NCBI RefSeq assembly: GCF_013378075.1
Contig: NZ_CP051131.1
Coordinates: 3,605,802 to 3,669,801 of the forward strand
Length of the DNA: 64,000 nt
From: Parasphingopyxis algicola
GTDB taxonomy: Bacteria > Pseudomonadota > Alphaproteobacteria > Sphingomonadales > Sphingomonadaceae
Reading direction: 5' to 3'
Position numbers and translations under genes: made by a program. Numbering within the stretch: position 1 is the first letter of the stretch; every line of letters begins with the position of its first letter. Below are positions 16,849-26,877 of the stretch, in pieces. The notes beneath the pieces were generated by a model. That model worked only from the letters and a program-made list of their open reading frames with translations. It did not search any database and had not been told where the DNA came from.

Positions 16849-16876
16849 GGGGCGGGAGCCGAGCGGCGCCCGCCCC
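16849..16876 (+). other. Intercistronic hairpin between exbB and exbD
   Basis: GGGGCGGG (16849-16856) and CCCGCCCC (16869-16876) form an 8-bp GC stem with no T tract. It is too weak for a terminator; it probably protects exbB mRNA or lowers expression of the exbD genes. Confidence 0.45.
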
Positions 16877-16933
16877 GTCAATGCACGGCGCGAACGCGTC
16901 GGTTTGGTTAGAGTTTAGGATAGGATCGATTCC

Positions 16934-17428
16934 ATGGGAATGAATGTTGCACCTTCTGAGGGCGAGGGCGGCGAAGAGGCGATGTCGGAGATCAATGTCG
17001 TCCCGCTTACGGACGTCATGCTCGTGTTGCTCATCATCTTCCTGATCGCGGTGCCCGTTGTGATCCAGACGGTCGAGGTGAACCTGCCTTCGGTTCGTCT
17101 CCTGCCGACGACGACCAAGCCGGAAAATGTCTCGCTGTCGATCAGAGCCGCCGATGATGGCGCCTGCGAAGTGTTCTGGGGCATGAGCCGAGTGAATTCC
17201 AACGAGATGCTGACCCGCGCCATCCAGCATATCGAGGACGAAATCGAACGGTTCGGCGGCGCTGAGAATATGACCGAAGACGATCTTCCGGAAGTGCATA
17301 TCCGTGGCGACGTCAATACGCCGTGGCGTTGTATCGGCGGTCCGATCTTCGTGATGCAGCAGGCGGGTTTCACGCGGGTGGGCTTCATTTCGGAGCCGGC
17401 GCCGGGCGTCGGCATTCAGCGCCTATAG
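16934..17428 (+). CDS. exbD: ExbD/TolR-family biopolymer transport protein (first copy)
   Basis: 164-residue protein with one helix, EINVVPLTDVMLVLLIIFLI, in which the Asp of PLTD is the conserved proton-carrying residue, followed by a periplasmic TolR-like domain ending PGVGIQRL. ATG 16934 has AGGA about 8 bases upstream (ATG 16940 also fits). Two different exbD genes follow exbB, common in sphingomonads; this longer copy has a cysteine pair (CEVFWG and RCIGG). Confidence 0.9.
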   Translation: MGMNVAPSEGEGGEEAMSEINVVPLTDVMLVLLIIFLIAVPVVIQTVEVNLPSVRLLPTTTKPENVSLSIRAADDGACEVFWGMSRVNSNEMLTRAIQHIEDEIERFGGAENMTEDDLPEVHIRGDVNTPWRCIGGPIFVMQQAGFTRVGFISEPAPGVGIQRL

Positions 17429-17455
17429 TGCAGACGGTTTTAGGAGTAGTATGAC

Positions 17456-17890
17456 ATGGGTGGAAAAGTAGGACCTGCCGCCGGCGAAGACGATCCGATG
17501 ATCGACATCAACACGACGCCGCTGATCGACGTCCTGTTGGTGCTGCTCATCATGTTCATCATCACCATCCCGATCCAGACCCATGCGGTGAAGATCGACC
17601 TGCCGGTTGCCGATGACAGCGATCCGCCGGATGATGCGATCGATCCGGTCAAGAACGAGGTCTATATCTCGCCGACCGACCAGATCCTATGGAATGGCGA
17701 GCCGGTCACCCGGCAGACGCTGCGCCAGTATCTGGACATTACGGTGACGATGAATCCGGTGCCCGAGCTGCATATGTTCCCGGACGCCCAGGCACGTTAC
17801 AACACGGTGGACGAGGTACTCGCCATCACCCGCCGTGCCCAGGTGTCCAATATGGGCTTTATCGGCAACGATCAGTATCGCCAGTTCTAG
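17456..17890 (+). CDS. exbD: ExbD/TolR-family biopolymer transport protein (second copy)
   Basis: 144-residue ExbD with the helix MIDINTTPLIDVLLVLLIMF, its conserved Asp in PLID, and a shorter periplasmic domain with VNEV-like strands (DEVLAITRRAQVSNMGFI) ending NDQYRQF. AGGAG precedes ATG 17456. Last gene of the operon; a strong terminator follows. Confidence 0.9.
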   Translation: MGGKVGPAAGEDDPMIDINTTPLIDVLLVLLIMFIITIPIQTHAVKIDLPVADDSDPPDDAIDPVKNEVYISPTDQILWNGEPVTRQTLRQYLDITVTMNPVPELHMFPDAQARYNTVDEVLAITRRAQVSNMGFIGNDQYRQF

Positions 17891-17916
17891 GGCGAATATC
17901 TCTCGAATAGGAAACG

Positions 17917-17949
17917 GGGCGGGCCGCATGCGGTCCGCCCTTTTCTTTT
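17917..17949 (+). terminator. Intrinsic terminator of the tonB operon
   Basis: GGGCGG...CCGC / GCGG..CCGCCC stem with an AT loop at 17917-17940, followed by TTTTCTTTT. A textbook rho-independent terminator in the direction of exbD. Confidence 0.85.
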
Positions 17950-18095
17950 GTCCTGACGACACGGGCGCCGGGCCGATCGAATACGCGTCTCGGCCGCATG
18001 ACCGGATGGCATCGGGAGCCTGATACCGACTTGCGCGCATTTTCCGGTCGGTACGCGGCAGGTCGGCGACGGCCGATCCGGCAGACGGCAGGTCT

Positions 18096-19871
18096 TCAGG
18101 CGGCGCTGCTTTCGAACTGCAGCTGGGCGAGGCGCGCATAAAGGCCGCCCTGGCCGGTCAGCGCCGTATGATCGCCCTGTTCGACGATCCGCCCACCGTC
18201 CATCACGATGATCCGGTCGGCGGAGCGGACGGTCGCGAGCCGGTGCGCGATGACGATCGTCGTCCGGTCCTTCATCAGCCGCTCCAGAGCCTGCTGAACC
18301 AGTCGCTCGGACTCGGCATCGAGCGCCGAGGTGGCCTCGTCGAGCAGCAGCAGCGGCGCGTCGCGGAGCAGCGCTCGGGCAATCGCCAGTCTCTGACGCT
18401 GGCCGCCGGATAGCCGGGCGCCGCCTTCGCCCAGATAGGTGTCGAGACCCTCGGGCAGTTCGCGGATAAACTGCGCCGCGTTAGCGGCTTCTGCCGCTGC
18501 CCAGAGCGCATCGTCGCTCGCTTCCCAGTCGCCATAGCGGAGATTGTCGCGGGCCGAGGCGGCGAATATGACGGTGTCCTGCGGAACCATCGCGATCCGG
18601 TTCCGGATGTCCGCCGGATCGGCCTCGCGCAGGTCGACGCCATCCAGTGTGATTCGGCCCTGTTGCGGGTCGTAGAAGCGCTGGGCCAGCTGGAACAGCG
18701 TGGACTTGCCCGCCCCGGACGGGCCAACCACGGCGACGAGTTCGCTGGGTTCGATCGCGAGGCTGAAATCCGCCAGTGCCGGGGTTTCGAGCCGTGTGGG
18801 ATAGCGGAACGTGACATCGTCGAAATGCAATGCGCCCCGGGCGGGCTCCGGCAGCTTTTTCGGATTGTCGGGCGGCCGAATTTCCGGGACTTCGCGGAGC
18901 AGTTCGCTGAGCCGGCCGGCGGCACCGGCGCCGCGCATCAGCTCGCCATATACCTCGGTCAGCGCGCCGAATGCGCCAGCCACGATCATGCCCGTCAGCA
19001 CGAACGCCGCGACCGCGCCACCGCTGATCTGGTCGTTGATGACGTCGGACGCCGCCTGCCAGAGCACCATGGTGATGGCGCCGAAGATCAGGGTGATGAC
19101 GATCGCCGTCATGACCGAGCGGATGACGATCCGGCGCCGCGCGGTGGCAAAGGCGCTCTGGACGGCCGCATCGAACCGGTCGCCTTCGCGCCGCTCCTGC
19201 CCGAACGCCTGAACGATCTTCATTGCGCCCAGCGTTTCGGCGATCATCGCGCCGACATCGGCGATCCGGTCCTGGCTGTGGCGGGACACGTTGCGCAGCT
19301 TGCGCCCGAGGATCACGATCGGCCCGATTGCCAGCGGGATGCCGAGCAGCATCATCAGGGCCAGCTTGGGCGACAGCGTCAACAGGTAGATGATCCCGCC
19401 GATGCCCATAACGATATTGCGCAAGGCCACGGAAATGGTCGTGCCGACGATCATCTCGATCACCGACGTGTCGGACGTCATCCGCGAGGCGATCTCGGAC
19501 GGGCGGTTTTCCTCGAAATATTTGGGATCGAGCGCGAGCAGGTTCCGCTGCACGGCGACGCGCAGGTCGGCGACCACCCGTTCGCCGAGCCAGGACACGA
19601 AATAGAAGCGGGCGGCCGTCGCCAGCGCCAGGACGACGACGATGAAGAACAGATAGTAGAAATATTGCGAGATATCGCCGCCCGTGCCGCTGAATCCCTG
19701 ATCGATCACACGCCGGAATCCGTCGGGAATGGCCAGCGTCGCCGCCGCGGCGACCAGCAGCGCGATCCCCGCGCCGACGATCCGCATCGGATAGCGGATC
19801 GCGAAGCGCCAGATCAGCGCGAGGTTGCCGAGATTGCGGGATTTGGGCGTATCGGTGTCGGTGTCTGCCAT
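18096..19871 (-). CDS. ABC transporter half-molecule (MsbA-like exporter: transmembrane + ATPase)
   Basis: 591-residue fused permease-ATPase expected to dimerise and export a lipid or small hydrophobic compound. Six-helix domain over about residues 25-320 (IVGAGIALLVAAAATLAI, YFYYLFFIVVVLALATAARF), then an ATPase with Walker A GPSGAGKST, Q-loop MVPQDTVIF, signature LSGGQRQR, Walker B LLLLDEATSALD and the IVIAHRLATV switch. The start ATG 19869-19871 gives MADTDTDTPKSRN. Convergent with the tonB operon and divergent from phaZ. Substrate unknown; MsbA itself is usually elsewhere. Confidence 0.88.
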   Translation of the reverse strand: MADTDTDTPKSRNLGNLALIWRFAIRYPMRIVGAGIALLVAAAATLAIPDGFRRVIDQGFSGTGGDISQYFYYLFFIVVVLALATAARFYFVSWLGERVVADLRVAVQRNLLALDPKYFEENRPSEIASRMTSDTSVIEMIVGTTISVALRNIVMGIGGIIYLLTLSPKLALMMLLGIPLAIGPIVILGRKLRNVSRHSQDRIADVGAMIAETLGAMKIVQAFGQERREGDRFDAAVQSAFATARRRIVIRSVMTAIVITLIFGAITMVLWQAASDVINDQISGGAVAAFVLTGMIVAGAFGALTEVYGELMRGAGAAGRLSELLREVPEIRPPDNPKKLPEPARGALHFDDVTFRYPTRLETPALADFSLAIEPSELVAVVGPSGAGKSTLFQLAQRFYDPQQGRITLDGVDLREADPADIRNRIAMVPQDTVIFAASARDNLRYGDWEASDDALWAAAEAANAAQFIRELPEGLDTYLGEGGARLSGGQRQRLAIARALLRDAPLLLLDEATSALDAESERLVQQALERLMKDRTTIVIAHRLATVRSADRIIVMDGGRIVEQGDHTALTGQGGLYARLAQLQFESSAA

Positions 19872-20002
19872 GGCGACCGCCTAGCAGCGCCGCCCGGGGG
19901 GCTCAACACGGGACATTGGGAATTGCTGCATTGCAACGCGAGGTCAAACAGGCCTAGAACACTCCCGAGAGCGGCCAACGCGCCGCACATGCGGGGAAAT
20001 TG

Positions 20003-21223
20003 ATGCTTTACAACATGTACGAGATGCAGCGGTCGATGCTGGCCAGCGCCAGCGCGATGGCCGGATGGAGCGCCGAAATGCTCCAAAACCCCGCAAATCC
20101 CTTTTCCTATGCCGGTATGGGCCCGATCGTCGCCTCGGCCCTCGACGTTTTCTCCCATGCTTCCGCGCCGCGCGGCAAACCCGTTTTCGGTATCGACTCC
20201 GTCGAGATAGACGGCGCCATGGTTCCGGTTTCGGTCGGCATCGAGGCGCGCAAGCCGTTCGGCCAGCTCAAACATTTCGAGAAGGAAGGGGTTTCGGGTC
20301 AGCCGAAACTGCTGATCGTGGCGCCGATGTCCGGTCATTATGCGACGCTGCTCCGCGATACGGTCGAGCGGATGCTCCCCGGGCACGATGTCTGGATCAC
20401 CGACTGGCGCGACGCCAAGACCGTCCCGCTCTCGAACGGCCATTTCGATCTCGACAGCTATATCGACTATCTTGTCGAATTTCTCGAGCATATCGGGCCC
20501 GGCGCCCATATGCTGGCGGTCTGCCAGCCGTCCGTGCCCTGCTATGCCGCCGCGGCGCTGATGTCGGCGGACGAGCATCCGGACCGGCCGCGCACGCTGA
20601 CCATGATGGGCGGACCGATCGATACGCGCGAAGCGCCGACCGCGGTCAACACGCTGGCGACGCAGCGGCCGCACACCTGGTTCGAACAGAATGTTATCGC
20701 GACCGTTCCGCTCTATTATCCGGGCGCCGGCCGCAAGGTTTATCCGGGCTTTCTGCAGCTTGCCGGCTTCATGTCGATGAATCTCGGCAATCACATGATC
20801 AGCCATTGGGAAATGTTCAAACATCTGGTCGAAGGCGACGGCGACAGCGCCACTGCGACCAAGGAATTCTACGACGAATATCGTTCGGTTTGCGACATGA
20901 CCGCCGAATTCTATCTGCAGACGGTCGATGTCGTGTTCCAGACCCATGCGCTTCCGCGTGGCGAGTTCCGGCACAAGGGCAAGCTCATCGATCCCCATGC
21001 GATCGTCGATGTCGCGATGCTGGCCATCGAAGGCGAGCGCGACGATATTTCCGGCCTCGGCCAGACTAAGGCTGCGCTCACCCTGTCATCGGAGCTGCCT
21101 GCCAAGAAGCAGAAATATTATATGGCGCAGGAAGTCGGCCATTACGGCATTTTCCACGGCCGCAAATGGCGCGAAAAGACCGCCCCCGTTGTCGAGGACT
21201 GGATTGCCGAACACGACGGCTGA
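20003..21223 (+). CDS. phaZ: Intracellular polyhydroxyalkanoate (PHB) depolymerase
   Basis: Breaks down stored poly-hydroxybutyrate granules. 406 residues in the PhaZ1-like family: MLYNMYEMQRSMLASASAM start, LIVAPMSGHYATLLRDTVE, WITDWRDAKTVP, and AVCQPSVPCYAAA with Cys174 as the unusual nucleophile, then the VGHYGIFHGRKWRE end. ATG 20003 has a GGGGA site; TTG 20000 is less likely. About 130 bases downstream the opposite-strand thiolase cluster ends; both concern short-chain acyl metabolism. Confidence 0.87.
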   Translation: MLYNMYEMQRSMLASASAMAGWSAEMLQNPANPFSYAGMGPIVASALDVFSHASAPRGKPVFGIDSVEIDGAMVPVSVGIEARKPFGQLKHFEKEGVSGQPKLLIVAPMSGHYATLLRDTVERMLPGHDVWITDWRDAKTVPLSNGHFDLDSYIDYLVEFLEHIGPGAHMLAVCQPSVPCYAAAALMSADEHPDRPRTLTMMGGPIDTREAPTAVNTLATQRPHTWFEQNVIATVPLYYPGAGRKVYPGFLQLAGFMSMNLGNHMISHWEMFKHLVEGDGDSATATKEFYDEYRSVCDMTAEFYLQTVDVVFQTHALPRGEFRHKGKLIDPHAIVDVAMLAIEGERDDISGLGQTKAALTLSSELPAKKQKYYMAQEVGHYGIFHGRKWREKTAPVVEDWIAEHDG

Positions 21224-21247
21224 TTGAAACTCTTTGAACTCTTGTAA

Positions 21248-21526
21248 CTATCTCAATAGTAACAATGGGATACCGAGTAACACAAACAACCAATATGCCG
21301 GTAGCCAATCCTTAAATGCGCGCCATCCCAAGCCGGGACGACGAGCAAAGCGGAAAAGTTGATAGATCGAGGCCGGTAGCCAGAGTGCTCGCACAAGCCA
21401 ACGACCGGTGGGCGATCTCAGGTATCCTGGCCGATTGTATGCTGGTTCTTGTTGATCACGGAAGACTTTGAAGCCGCCCGCAATCAAATATGCTGCAAAG
21501 ATCAAGATCCAGATCCAGAAGATCAC
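21248..21526 (-). CDS. Small two-helix membrane protein, unknown function
   Basis: 92-residue protein with hydrophobic ends (MIFWIWILIFAAYLIAGGFK and YWLFVLLGIPLLLLR) and an Arg/Pro-rich middle (YNRPGYLRSPTGRWLVRALW). The GTG start at 21524-21526 lies 9 bases after the thiolase stop, so it may be the last gene of that operon. The ribosome site is weak, and the stretch is more AT-rich than its neighbours. It is a hypothetical gene of moderate certainty. Confidence 0.45.
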   Translation of the reverse strand: MIFWIWILIFAAYLIAGGFKVFRDQQEPAYNRPGYLRSPTGRWLVRALWLPASIYQLFRFARRPGLGWRAFKDWLPAYWLFVLLGIPLLLLR

Positions 21527-21535
21527 CTGCTTGAT

Positions 21536-22714
21536 CTATAGAACTTCGAACAGTCCCGCTGCGCCCATGCCGCCGCCGACGCACATGGTGACGACGACAT
21601 ATTTGGCACCGCGGCGCTTCCCTTCGATCAGCGCATGACCGGTGCAGCGTGCGCCCGTCATGCCATAAGGATGACCGATCGAGATCGAGCCGCCATTGAC
21701 GTTCAGGAGGTCGTTGGGGATGCCAAGCGTATCGCGGCAGTAGAGAACCTGCACGGCGAAGGCTTCGTTCAGCTCCCACAACCCGATATCGTCCATCTTG
21801 AGATCGAACCGCTCGAGCAGCTTCGGAATTGCGAAGACCGGGCCAATGCCCATTTCGTCGGGCTCGGTGCCGGCGACCGCCATGCCGACATAGCGGCCGA
21901 GCGGGGTCAGGCCCTTTTTCTCGGCGACCGAGGCTTCCATGACGACGCTGGCCGACGATCCGTCCGACAACTGCGAGGCGTTGCCCGCGGTGATCGTCAT
22001 GTCCGGGCCCATAACCGGTTGGAGGCCCTGCAGGCCCTCTAGCGTCGTCGAGGGGCGGTTGCCCTCGTCCTGCGAGAGCGTGACCTCTTCCTGGCTGGTT
22101 TCGCCCGTCGCCTTGTCGACGACGATCTTGGTCGTGGTCGTGGCGACAATCTCATCGTCGAACTTGCCGGCTTCCTGGGCAGCGGCCGTGCGCTTTTGCG
22201 ATTCCAGCGAATATTCGTCCATCGCCCCGCGGCTGATATCGTAGCGCTTGGCAACCGTCTCGGCGGTCTGCAGCATCGGCATGTAGACGTCCTTGTGCAT
22301 CGCCACGAGTTCTGGGTCGGGCTGGACGCGCATTTCCTTGGTCTGGACGAGCGAGATCGATTCCAGCCCGCCGGCGACGACGACATCCATGCGGTCGACG
22401 ATCACCTGCTTCGCGGCGGTCGCGATCGTCATCAGGCCCGACGAACATTGCCGGTCCATCGTCATGCCCGACACGGTCACCGGAAGGCCCGAGCGCAGTG
22501 CGATCTGCCGGGCGACATTGGTGCCGGTCGAACCCTGCTGCAGAGCGGCGCCCATGATGCAGTCATCGACTTCGCCGCCCTCAATACCGGCGCGCTCGAC
22601 CGCCGCCTTGACCGCGAAGCTGCCGAGCGTCGGGCCCTGCGTATTGTTGAAAGCGCCGCGATAGGCTTTGCCGATCGGGGTGCGGGCGGTGGAAACGATA
22701 ACTGCATCACGCAT
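21536..22714 (-). CDS. Acetyl-CoA C-acyltransferase (thiolase)
   Basis: Cleaves 3-ketoacyl-CoA with CoA, or condenses acetyl-CoA in reverse, in beta-oxidation or hydroxyalkanoate metabolism. 392 residues with the thiolase triad: Cys90 in MDRQCSSG, His348 in [10 protein letters not shown] and Cys378 in [11 protein letters not shown], plus [13 protein letters not shown]. It follows the MaoC and carboxymuconolactone decarboxylase-type genes in a leftward operon, making a fatty-acid or aromatic side-chain degradation unit plausible. ATG at 22712-22714. Confidence 0.88.
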   Translation of the reverse strand: MRDAVIVSTARTPIGKAYRGAFNNTQGPTLGSFAVKAAVERAGIEGGEVDDCIMGAALQQGSTGTNVARQIALRSGLPVTVSGMTMDRQCSSGLMTIATAAKQVIVDRMDVVVAGGLESISLVQTKEMRVQPDPELVAMHKDVYMPMLQTAETVAKRYDISRGAMDEYSLESQKRTAAAQEAGKFDDEIVATTTTKIVVDKATGETSQEEVTLSQDEGNRPSTTLEGLQGLQPVMGPDMTITAGNASQLSDGSSASVVMEASVAEKKGLTPLGRYVGMAVAGTEPDEMGIGPVFAIPKLLERFDLKMDDIGLWELNEAFAVQVLYCRDTLGIPNDLLNVNGGSISIGHPYGMTGARCTGHALIEGKRRGAKYVVVTMCVGGGMGAAGLFEVL

Positions 22715-22743
22715 GGTGAAACTCCTTGTAGAAGAGGATGTGG

Positions 22744-23286
22744 TCAGGCCGGGATCGGCGGTGTGCCGGGTTCCGGCGGTATGTCAAAAGTCCCGATGAT
22801 AAGGGCGACGCCCTGATAAAAACCAACCAGCTGGACGATTTCGAGCAGCTGCTCCGACGAGAAATGCGCGGAAATCCGGGCAAATTCTTCATCATCGAGA
22901 TGGCGGCGATCGATCAGGATATCAACCGTCGCGATCAGCGCGGCATCGGCGTCCGACCAGCCGGCTGATTCAGCATCCTTTTTTGCCAGCGCCTCGAGCT
23001 GGTCGGCATCGATATCGCAGCGCTCGGCGAACAGCGCGGCGTGCATGCCCCACTCATAATGCGCGCCGATTCGCGCCGCGGTCCGGAAGATCGCCAGCTC
23101 GCGCTCGCGCATCGGCAGCGGCCCCTTGTCGAGCAGGGATCCGCCGGCGAACTTCTGCCAGGCGCGTTCGGACGTGCCGATGATGCGGAACAGCATCGGC
23201 GCTTCGCCGCCTTCGGGCGTCAACGCATCGAGAGCCGGGGCGAGCGCCTCGGGATAGGGACGGGTCAGAGGCGCGATCCGTGTCAT
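22744..23286 (-). CDS. Carboxymuconolactone decarboxylase-family protein
   Basis: 180-residue AhpD/CMD-fold protein. The core [30 protein letters not shown] resembles the family motif (E..ILR.A...G..YEW..H......), though the usual CxxC of AhpD is absent, so it is probably not a peroxidase. Its ATG overlaps the MaoC stop by 4 bases (23283-23286), showing translational coupling. The CMD-like family is often encoded with acyl-CoA genes; its reaction here is unknown. Confidence 0.78.
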   Translation of the reverse strand: MTRIAPLTRPYPEALAPALDALTPEGGEAPMLFRIIGTSERAWQKFAGGSLLDKGPLPMRERELAIFRTAARIGAHYEWGMHAALFAERCDIDADQLEALAKKDAESAGWSDADAALIATVDILIDRRHLDDEEFARISAHFSSEQLLEIVQLVGFYQGVALIIGTFDIPPEPGTPPIPA

Positions 23287-23747
23287 GTGAAGAACTGGCT
23301 GATCCATTCGGCGATCAGCGCAGGCTTGTCTTCGCCTTCGATCTCGACCGTGAATTCCAGCGTCTGCTGATACTGGTTCGGACGTTTTTCGGTGAGTTCG
23401 AGCAGCTTGAAATGGCCGCGCACGCGCTTGCCCGACTTTACCGGGGCCAGAAAACGCGTTTTGTTGCCGCCATAATTGACGCCCATCTTCACGCCTTCGG
23501 GGCGCGGGCAGTCGGATTTCGCCATCATGACCGGGAAGAGGGACAGCGTCAGGAAGCCATGCGCGATGGTCGTGCCGAACGGAGTCATCTTGGCGGCTTC
23601 TTCATTGACATGGATGAACTGGTGATCGCCCGTCGCGTCGGCGAACTTGTTGATCATCTCCTGATCGACCGTGATCCATTCGGACGTGCCGAGATTCTGC
23701 CCGACCATGTTCATCATTTCGTCAATGCTGACGGTGCTCATATCCAT
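23283..23747 (-). CDS. MaoC-family (hot-dog) dehydratase
   Basis: 154-residue hydratase of trans-2-enoyl-CoA or a similar substrate. The hydratase-2 motif FADATGDHQFIHVNEEAAKM and FGTTIAHGFLTLSLFP contain the catalytic Asp/His pair. Start ATG 23745-23747; ATG 23739-23741 fits the AAGAGG site better. First gene of the leftward MaoC-CMD-thiolase operon, divergent from putA. Confidence 0.85.
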   Translation of the reverse strand: MDMSTVSIDEMMNMVGQNLGTSEWITVDQEMINKFADATGDHQFIHVNEEAAKMTPFGTTIAHGFLTLSLFPVMMAKSDCPRPEGVKMGVNYGGNKTRFLAPVKSGKRVRGHFKLLELTEKRPNQYQQTLEFTVEIEGEDKPALIAEWISQFFT

Positions 23748-23842
23748 TTCCTCTTTTCATATTTCTGCTAAATAGCGGCGGCTTCCCGGCCATAGTGCGA
23801 GAGTATAGTGGAAGCCAATTCCTCGAACCGCAAGGCCCGTCC

Positions 23843-26800
23843 ATGCCCAGTCAGATGCACGATCCCGATTCCGCTACGTCAGCCGCGTGGCAGCATATGG
23901 AGGAGGTGCACCGCGCGCCCGAGCCGGAGGTTCTCGCACCGCTGATCGAGCGCGCGCGACTCGGCGCGAGCGAGCGGCAGCGGGTCGAGGCCGTGGCGCT
24001 CGAACTGCTCGCCGATCTGCGCGAGGGACAGCGGACGGGATGGGTCAACCAGTTCCTGCAGGAGTACCGGCTCAACAGTTCCGAGGGCGTGGCGCTGCTC
24101 AGCCTCGCGGAAGCCTTTTTGCGCGTCCCCGATCCCGATACGGCCGACAATCTCATTTCGGACAAGCTGGGTGACGGCGACTGGCGGTCGCATGCCGGCC
24201 GGTCCCATTCGCAGCTCGTCAACTCGGCGACCTGGGGCCTCGTCATCGGGCGCGCGCTGGTCGGTCAGCAGGAGCAGGTCAATGCGCTCAAGCGGTTGAT
24301 CTCGCGTTCCGGCGAGCCGTTCGTCCGTCAGGCGGTCGGCGCGGCGATGCGGATGATGGGCGAGATATTCGTCATGGGCCGCACGATCGACGAAGCGATC
24401 CGGAGGATGAAGAAGCCGGAGAACAGGGGCTTTACGGCGAGTTTCGACATGCTGGGCGAGGCGGCGCGCACCTTTCCGGATGCCGAGCGCTATTTCGACG
24501 CCTATCTCCGTGCGATCGAGGCGGTCGGGAAGGCGCGGACGGATGGTACGCCGGAGGATAATCATTCGATTTCGGTCAAGCTGTCGGCGTTGCATCCGCG
24601 ATATGAGGTCGCGCAATGGGGCCGCTGCGTCCCTGCACTGACCGAAATGCTGGAGGCGCTGGCGGCGGCGGCGGCCAAGGCCGATATCGGCCTGACGGTC
24701 GATGCCGAGGAATCCGAGCGGCTCGAGATGAGCTTCGATATTATCGAGGCGGTGGCCGAGCTCCCGGCGCTCAGGGGCTGGAACGGTTTCGGAATGGCGA
24801 TCCAGGCCTATGGCAAGCGCGCCCAGCGCACGATCGGCTGGGCCGAGGCGCTGGCCAGCCGGACCGGGCGCCTGATGCCCGTGCGGCTCGTCAAGGGCGC
24901 CTATTGGGACAGCGAGATCAAACATGCGCAGGAGATGGGACTGAAGGACTATCCGCTGTTCACGCGCAAGGCGGCGACCGATGTCTGCTATCTCGCCTGC
25001 GCCAAGGACATGCTCGAGGCGAAGGCGATCCGCCCGGCCTTCGCGACGCACAATGCGCTGACGGCGGCGACGATCATCGAATGGGCGGACGACAAGAATG
25101 CGTTCGAGTTCCAGCGGCTGCACGGCATGGGCGAGGGACTCTTCGAACGGCTGGTGCGGGACCAGGGCTATCGCTGCCGCATCTATGCGCCAGTCGGTGG
25201 CCATCGGGATCTGCTCGCCTATCTGGTCCGTCGCCTGCTGGAAAATGGCGCCAATAGCAGCTTCGTCCACCAGCTCGCCGACGAACATCTGAGCGACGAG
25301 GACCTGTTGCGTGATCCTGTCGAACGCGTGGAGGCGGTCGGCGGTACGCGCCATCCGAGCATTCCGCTTCCCAGGGATCTGTTCATGCCACAGCGGCCGA
25401 ACAGCCAAGGCCTCGATCTCGAAGACTGGCGCGTGCTCAAACGCGTAAAGGAAGGGATTGCGGAGCGCGCCGATATCGGGCCGGAACCCGATCCGGTAAC
25501 GGATATCGAACCGCTGATCGCGCGGGCCGGCGGGGCCTTTGCGGCCTGGTCTGCGCTACCGATCGAGGATCGGGCCGGGTGCCTGATCCGCCTCGCCGAC
25601 CTGTTCGAGGAGCGGCGCGGCGAGCTGATGGCGCTCGCCGTGTACGAGGCGAACAAGACGATCCCCGATGCATTGGCCGAGGTCCGCGAGGCGATCGACT
25701 TCTGCCGCTATTATGCGGGCGAGGCGGCCGAAAAGCTCGAGCCGCTCGAGCTTCCCGGACCGACCGGCGAGAGCAATGTTCTGCGGATGGACGGCAGGGG
25801 CGTCTGGACCTGTATCGCGCCGTGGAACTTTCCGCTTGCCATCTTCACCGGACAGGTCGCGGCCGCTCTCGTCACGGGCAACACGGTGATCGCCAAGCCG
25901 GCACCCCAGACCCCGCGCATCGCCGCCGAAGCCGTGCGGCTTGCGCATGAGGCGGGCGTTCCGGAGGACGCGCTGATCCTCGCGCCGGGCGGCCCGGCGG
26001 TCGGTGCCGCGCTCACCGGCGACCCGCGCATCGCGGGCGTCGCCTTTACCGGCTCGACCGCGACGGCGAAGAAGATCGCGCACAGCCTGCTCGAGGGCGA
26101 GGACCGGCCGATCGTCCCGCTGATCGCCGAGACCGGCGGGGTCAACGCGATGATCGTCGATTCCACGGCGCTGCCCGAACAGGTGGTGGCGGACGTGCTG
26201 CTCTCCGCCTTCGGTTCGGCCGGGCAGCGCTGCTCGGCGTTGCGGCTGCTGCTCGTGCAGGAGGAAGTGGCCGAGCAGATGATCGAGATGCTGACCGGCG
26301 CGATGGATGCGCTGATCGTCGGCGATCCGGCCGACCCGGCGACCGATGTCGGCCCTGTCATCGACGATGCGGCGTACGAGAAATTGATGGCGCATCGGGC
26401 GGCGATGGAGGAGCGCTGGATCAAGACGCTCGATGTGCCGGAGGAGGGCCGCTTCGTGCCGCCGACGATGATCCGGCTCGACAGTATGGACGATCTCAAT
26501 ACGGAATGGTTCGGGCCGCTGCTCCACGTCGCAACCTGGAAGTCGGGTGCGCTCGAAGACACGGTCCGCCGCGTCAACGCCAAGGGCTTCGGGCTCACCA
26601 TGGGCCTGCACAGCCGCATCGCCCGCGCTGGCGAACTTGTCGAGGCGCGCGCGCATGTCGGCAATCTCTACATCAACCGCTCGATGATCGGCGCCATCGT
26701 CGGCAGCCAACCGTTTGGCGGCGAGGGCCTGTCCGGCACCGGCCCCAAGGCCGGCGGACCGCATTACCTGCCGCGCTTCTGCGCCGAGCGGGTGACCAGC

Positions 26801-26869
26801 ATCGACACGACCAGCGCCGGCGGCAACGCAACCTTGTTGTCGCTCGACGATATCGGATCGGGGGTCTAG
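23843..26869 (+). CDS. putA: Bifunctional proline dehydrogenase / delta-1-pyrroline-5-carboxylate dehydrogenase
   Basis: Oxidises proline to P5C (FAD domain) and on to glutamate (NAD domain), channelling the intermediate. 1008 residues: an N-terminal helical linker, a proline dehydrogenase barrel (about 120-490: SVKLSALHPRYE, DAEESERLE, RLVKGAYWDSEIK, FATHNA, EFQRLHGMG), then an aldehyde dehydrogenase domain with IAPWNFPLA, Glu763 in ETGG and catalytic Cys797 in GQRCSALR. It lacks the ribbon-helix-helix DNA-binding domain of trifunctional PutA, so it is not a self-repressor. ATG 23843 is chosen. A leucine-poor tail ends SLDDIGSGV. Confidence 0.93.
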   Translation: MPSQMHDPDSATSAAWQHMEEVHRAPEPEVLAPLIERARLGASERQRVEAVALELLADLREGQRTGWVNQFLQEYRLNSSEGVALLSLAEAFLRVPDPDTADNLISDKLGDGDWRSHAGRSHSQLVNSATWGLVIGRALVGQQEQVNALKRLISRSGEPFVRQAVGAAMRMMGEIFVMGRTIDEAIRRMKKPENRGFTASFDMLGEAARTFPDAERYFDAYLRAIEAVGKARTDGTPEDNHSISVKLSALHPRYEVAQWGRCVPALTEMLEALAAAAAKADIGLTVDAEESERLEMSFDIIEAVAELPALRGWNGFGMAIQAYGKRAQRTIGWAEALASRTGRLMPVRLVKGAYWDSEIKHAQEMGLKDYPLFTRKAATDVCYLACAKDMLEAKAIRPAFATHNALTAATIIEWADDKNAFEFQRLHGMGEGLFERLVRDQGYRCRIYAPVGGHRDLLAYLVRRLLENGANSSFVHQLADEHLSDEDLLRDPVERVEAVGGTRHPSIPLPRDLFMPQRPNSQGLDLEDWRVLKRVKEGIAERADIGPEPDPVTDIEPLIARAGGAFAAWSALPIEDRAGCLIRLADLFEERRGELMALAVYEANKTIPDALAEVREAIDFCRYYAGEAAEKLEPLELPGPTGESNVLRMDGRGVWTCIAPWNFPLAIFTGQVAAALVTGNTVIAKPAPQTPRIAAEAVRLAHEAGVPEDALILAPGGPAVGAALTGDPRIAGVAFTGSTATAKKIAHSLLEGEDRPIVPLIAETGGVNAMIVDSTALPEQVVADVLLSAFGSAGQRCSALRLLLVQEEVAEQMIEMLTGAMDALIVGDPADPATDVGPVIDDAAYEKLMAHRAAMEERWIKTLDVPEEGRFVPPTMIRLDSMDDLNTEWFGPLLHVATWKSGALEDTVRRVNAKGFGLTMGLHSRIARAGELVEARAHVGNLYINRSMIGAIVGSQPFGGEGLSGTGPKAGGPHYLPRFCAERVTSIDTTSAGGNATLLSLDDIGSGV

Positions 26870-26877
26870 TTGCGGGT

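Noticed and set aside
23879..25408. Large reverse-strand frame inside putA
   Set aside because: putA has all catalytic motifs; the reverse frame is an Arg/His-rich shadow.
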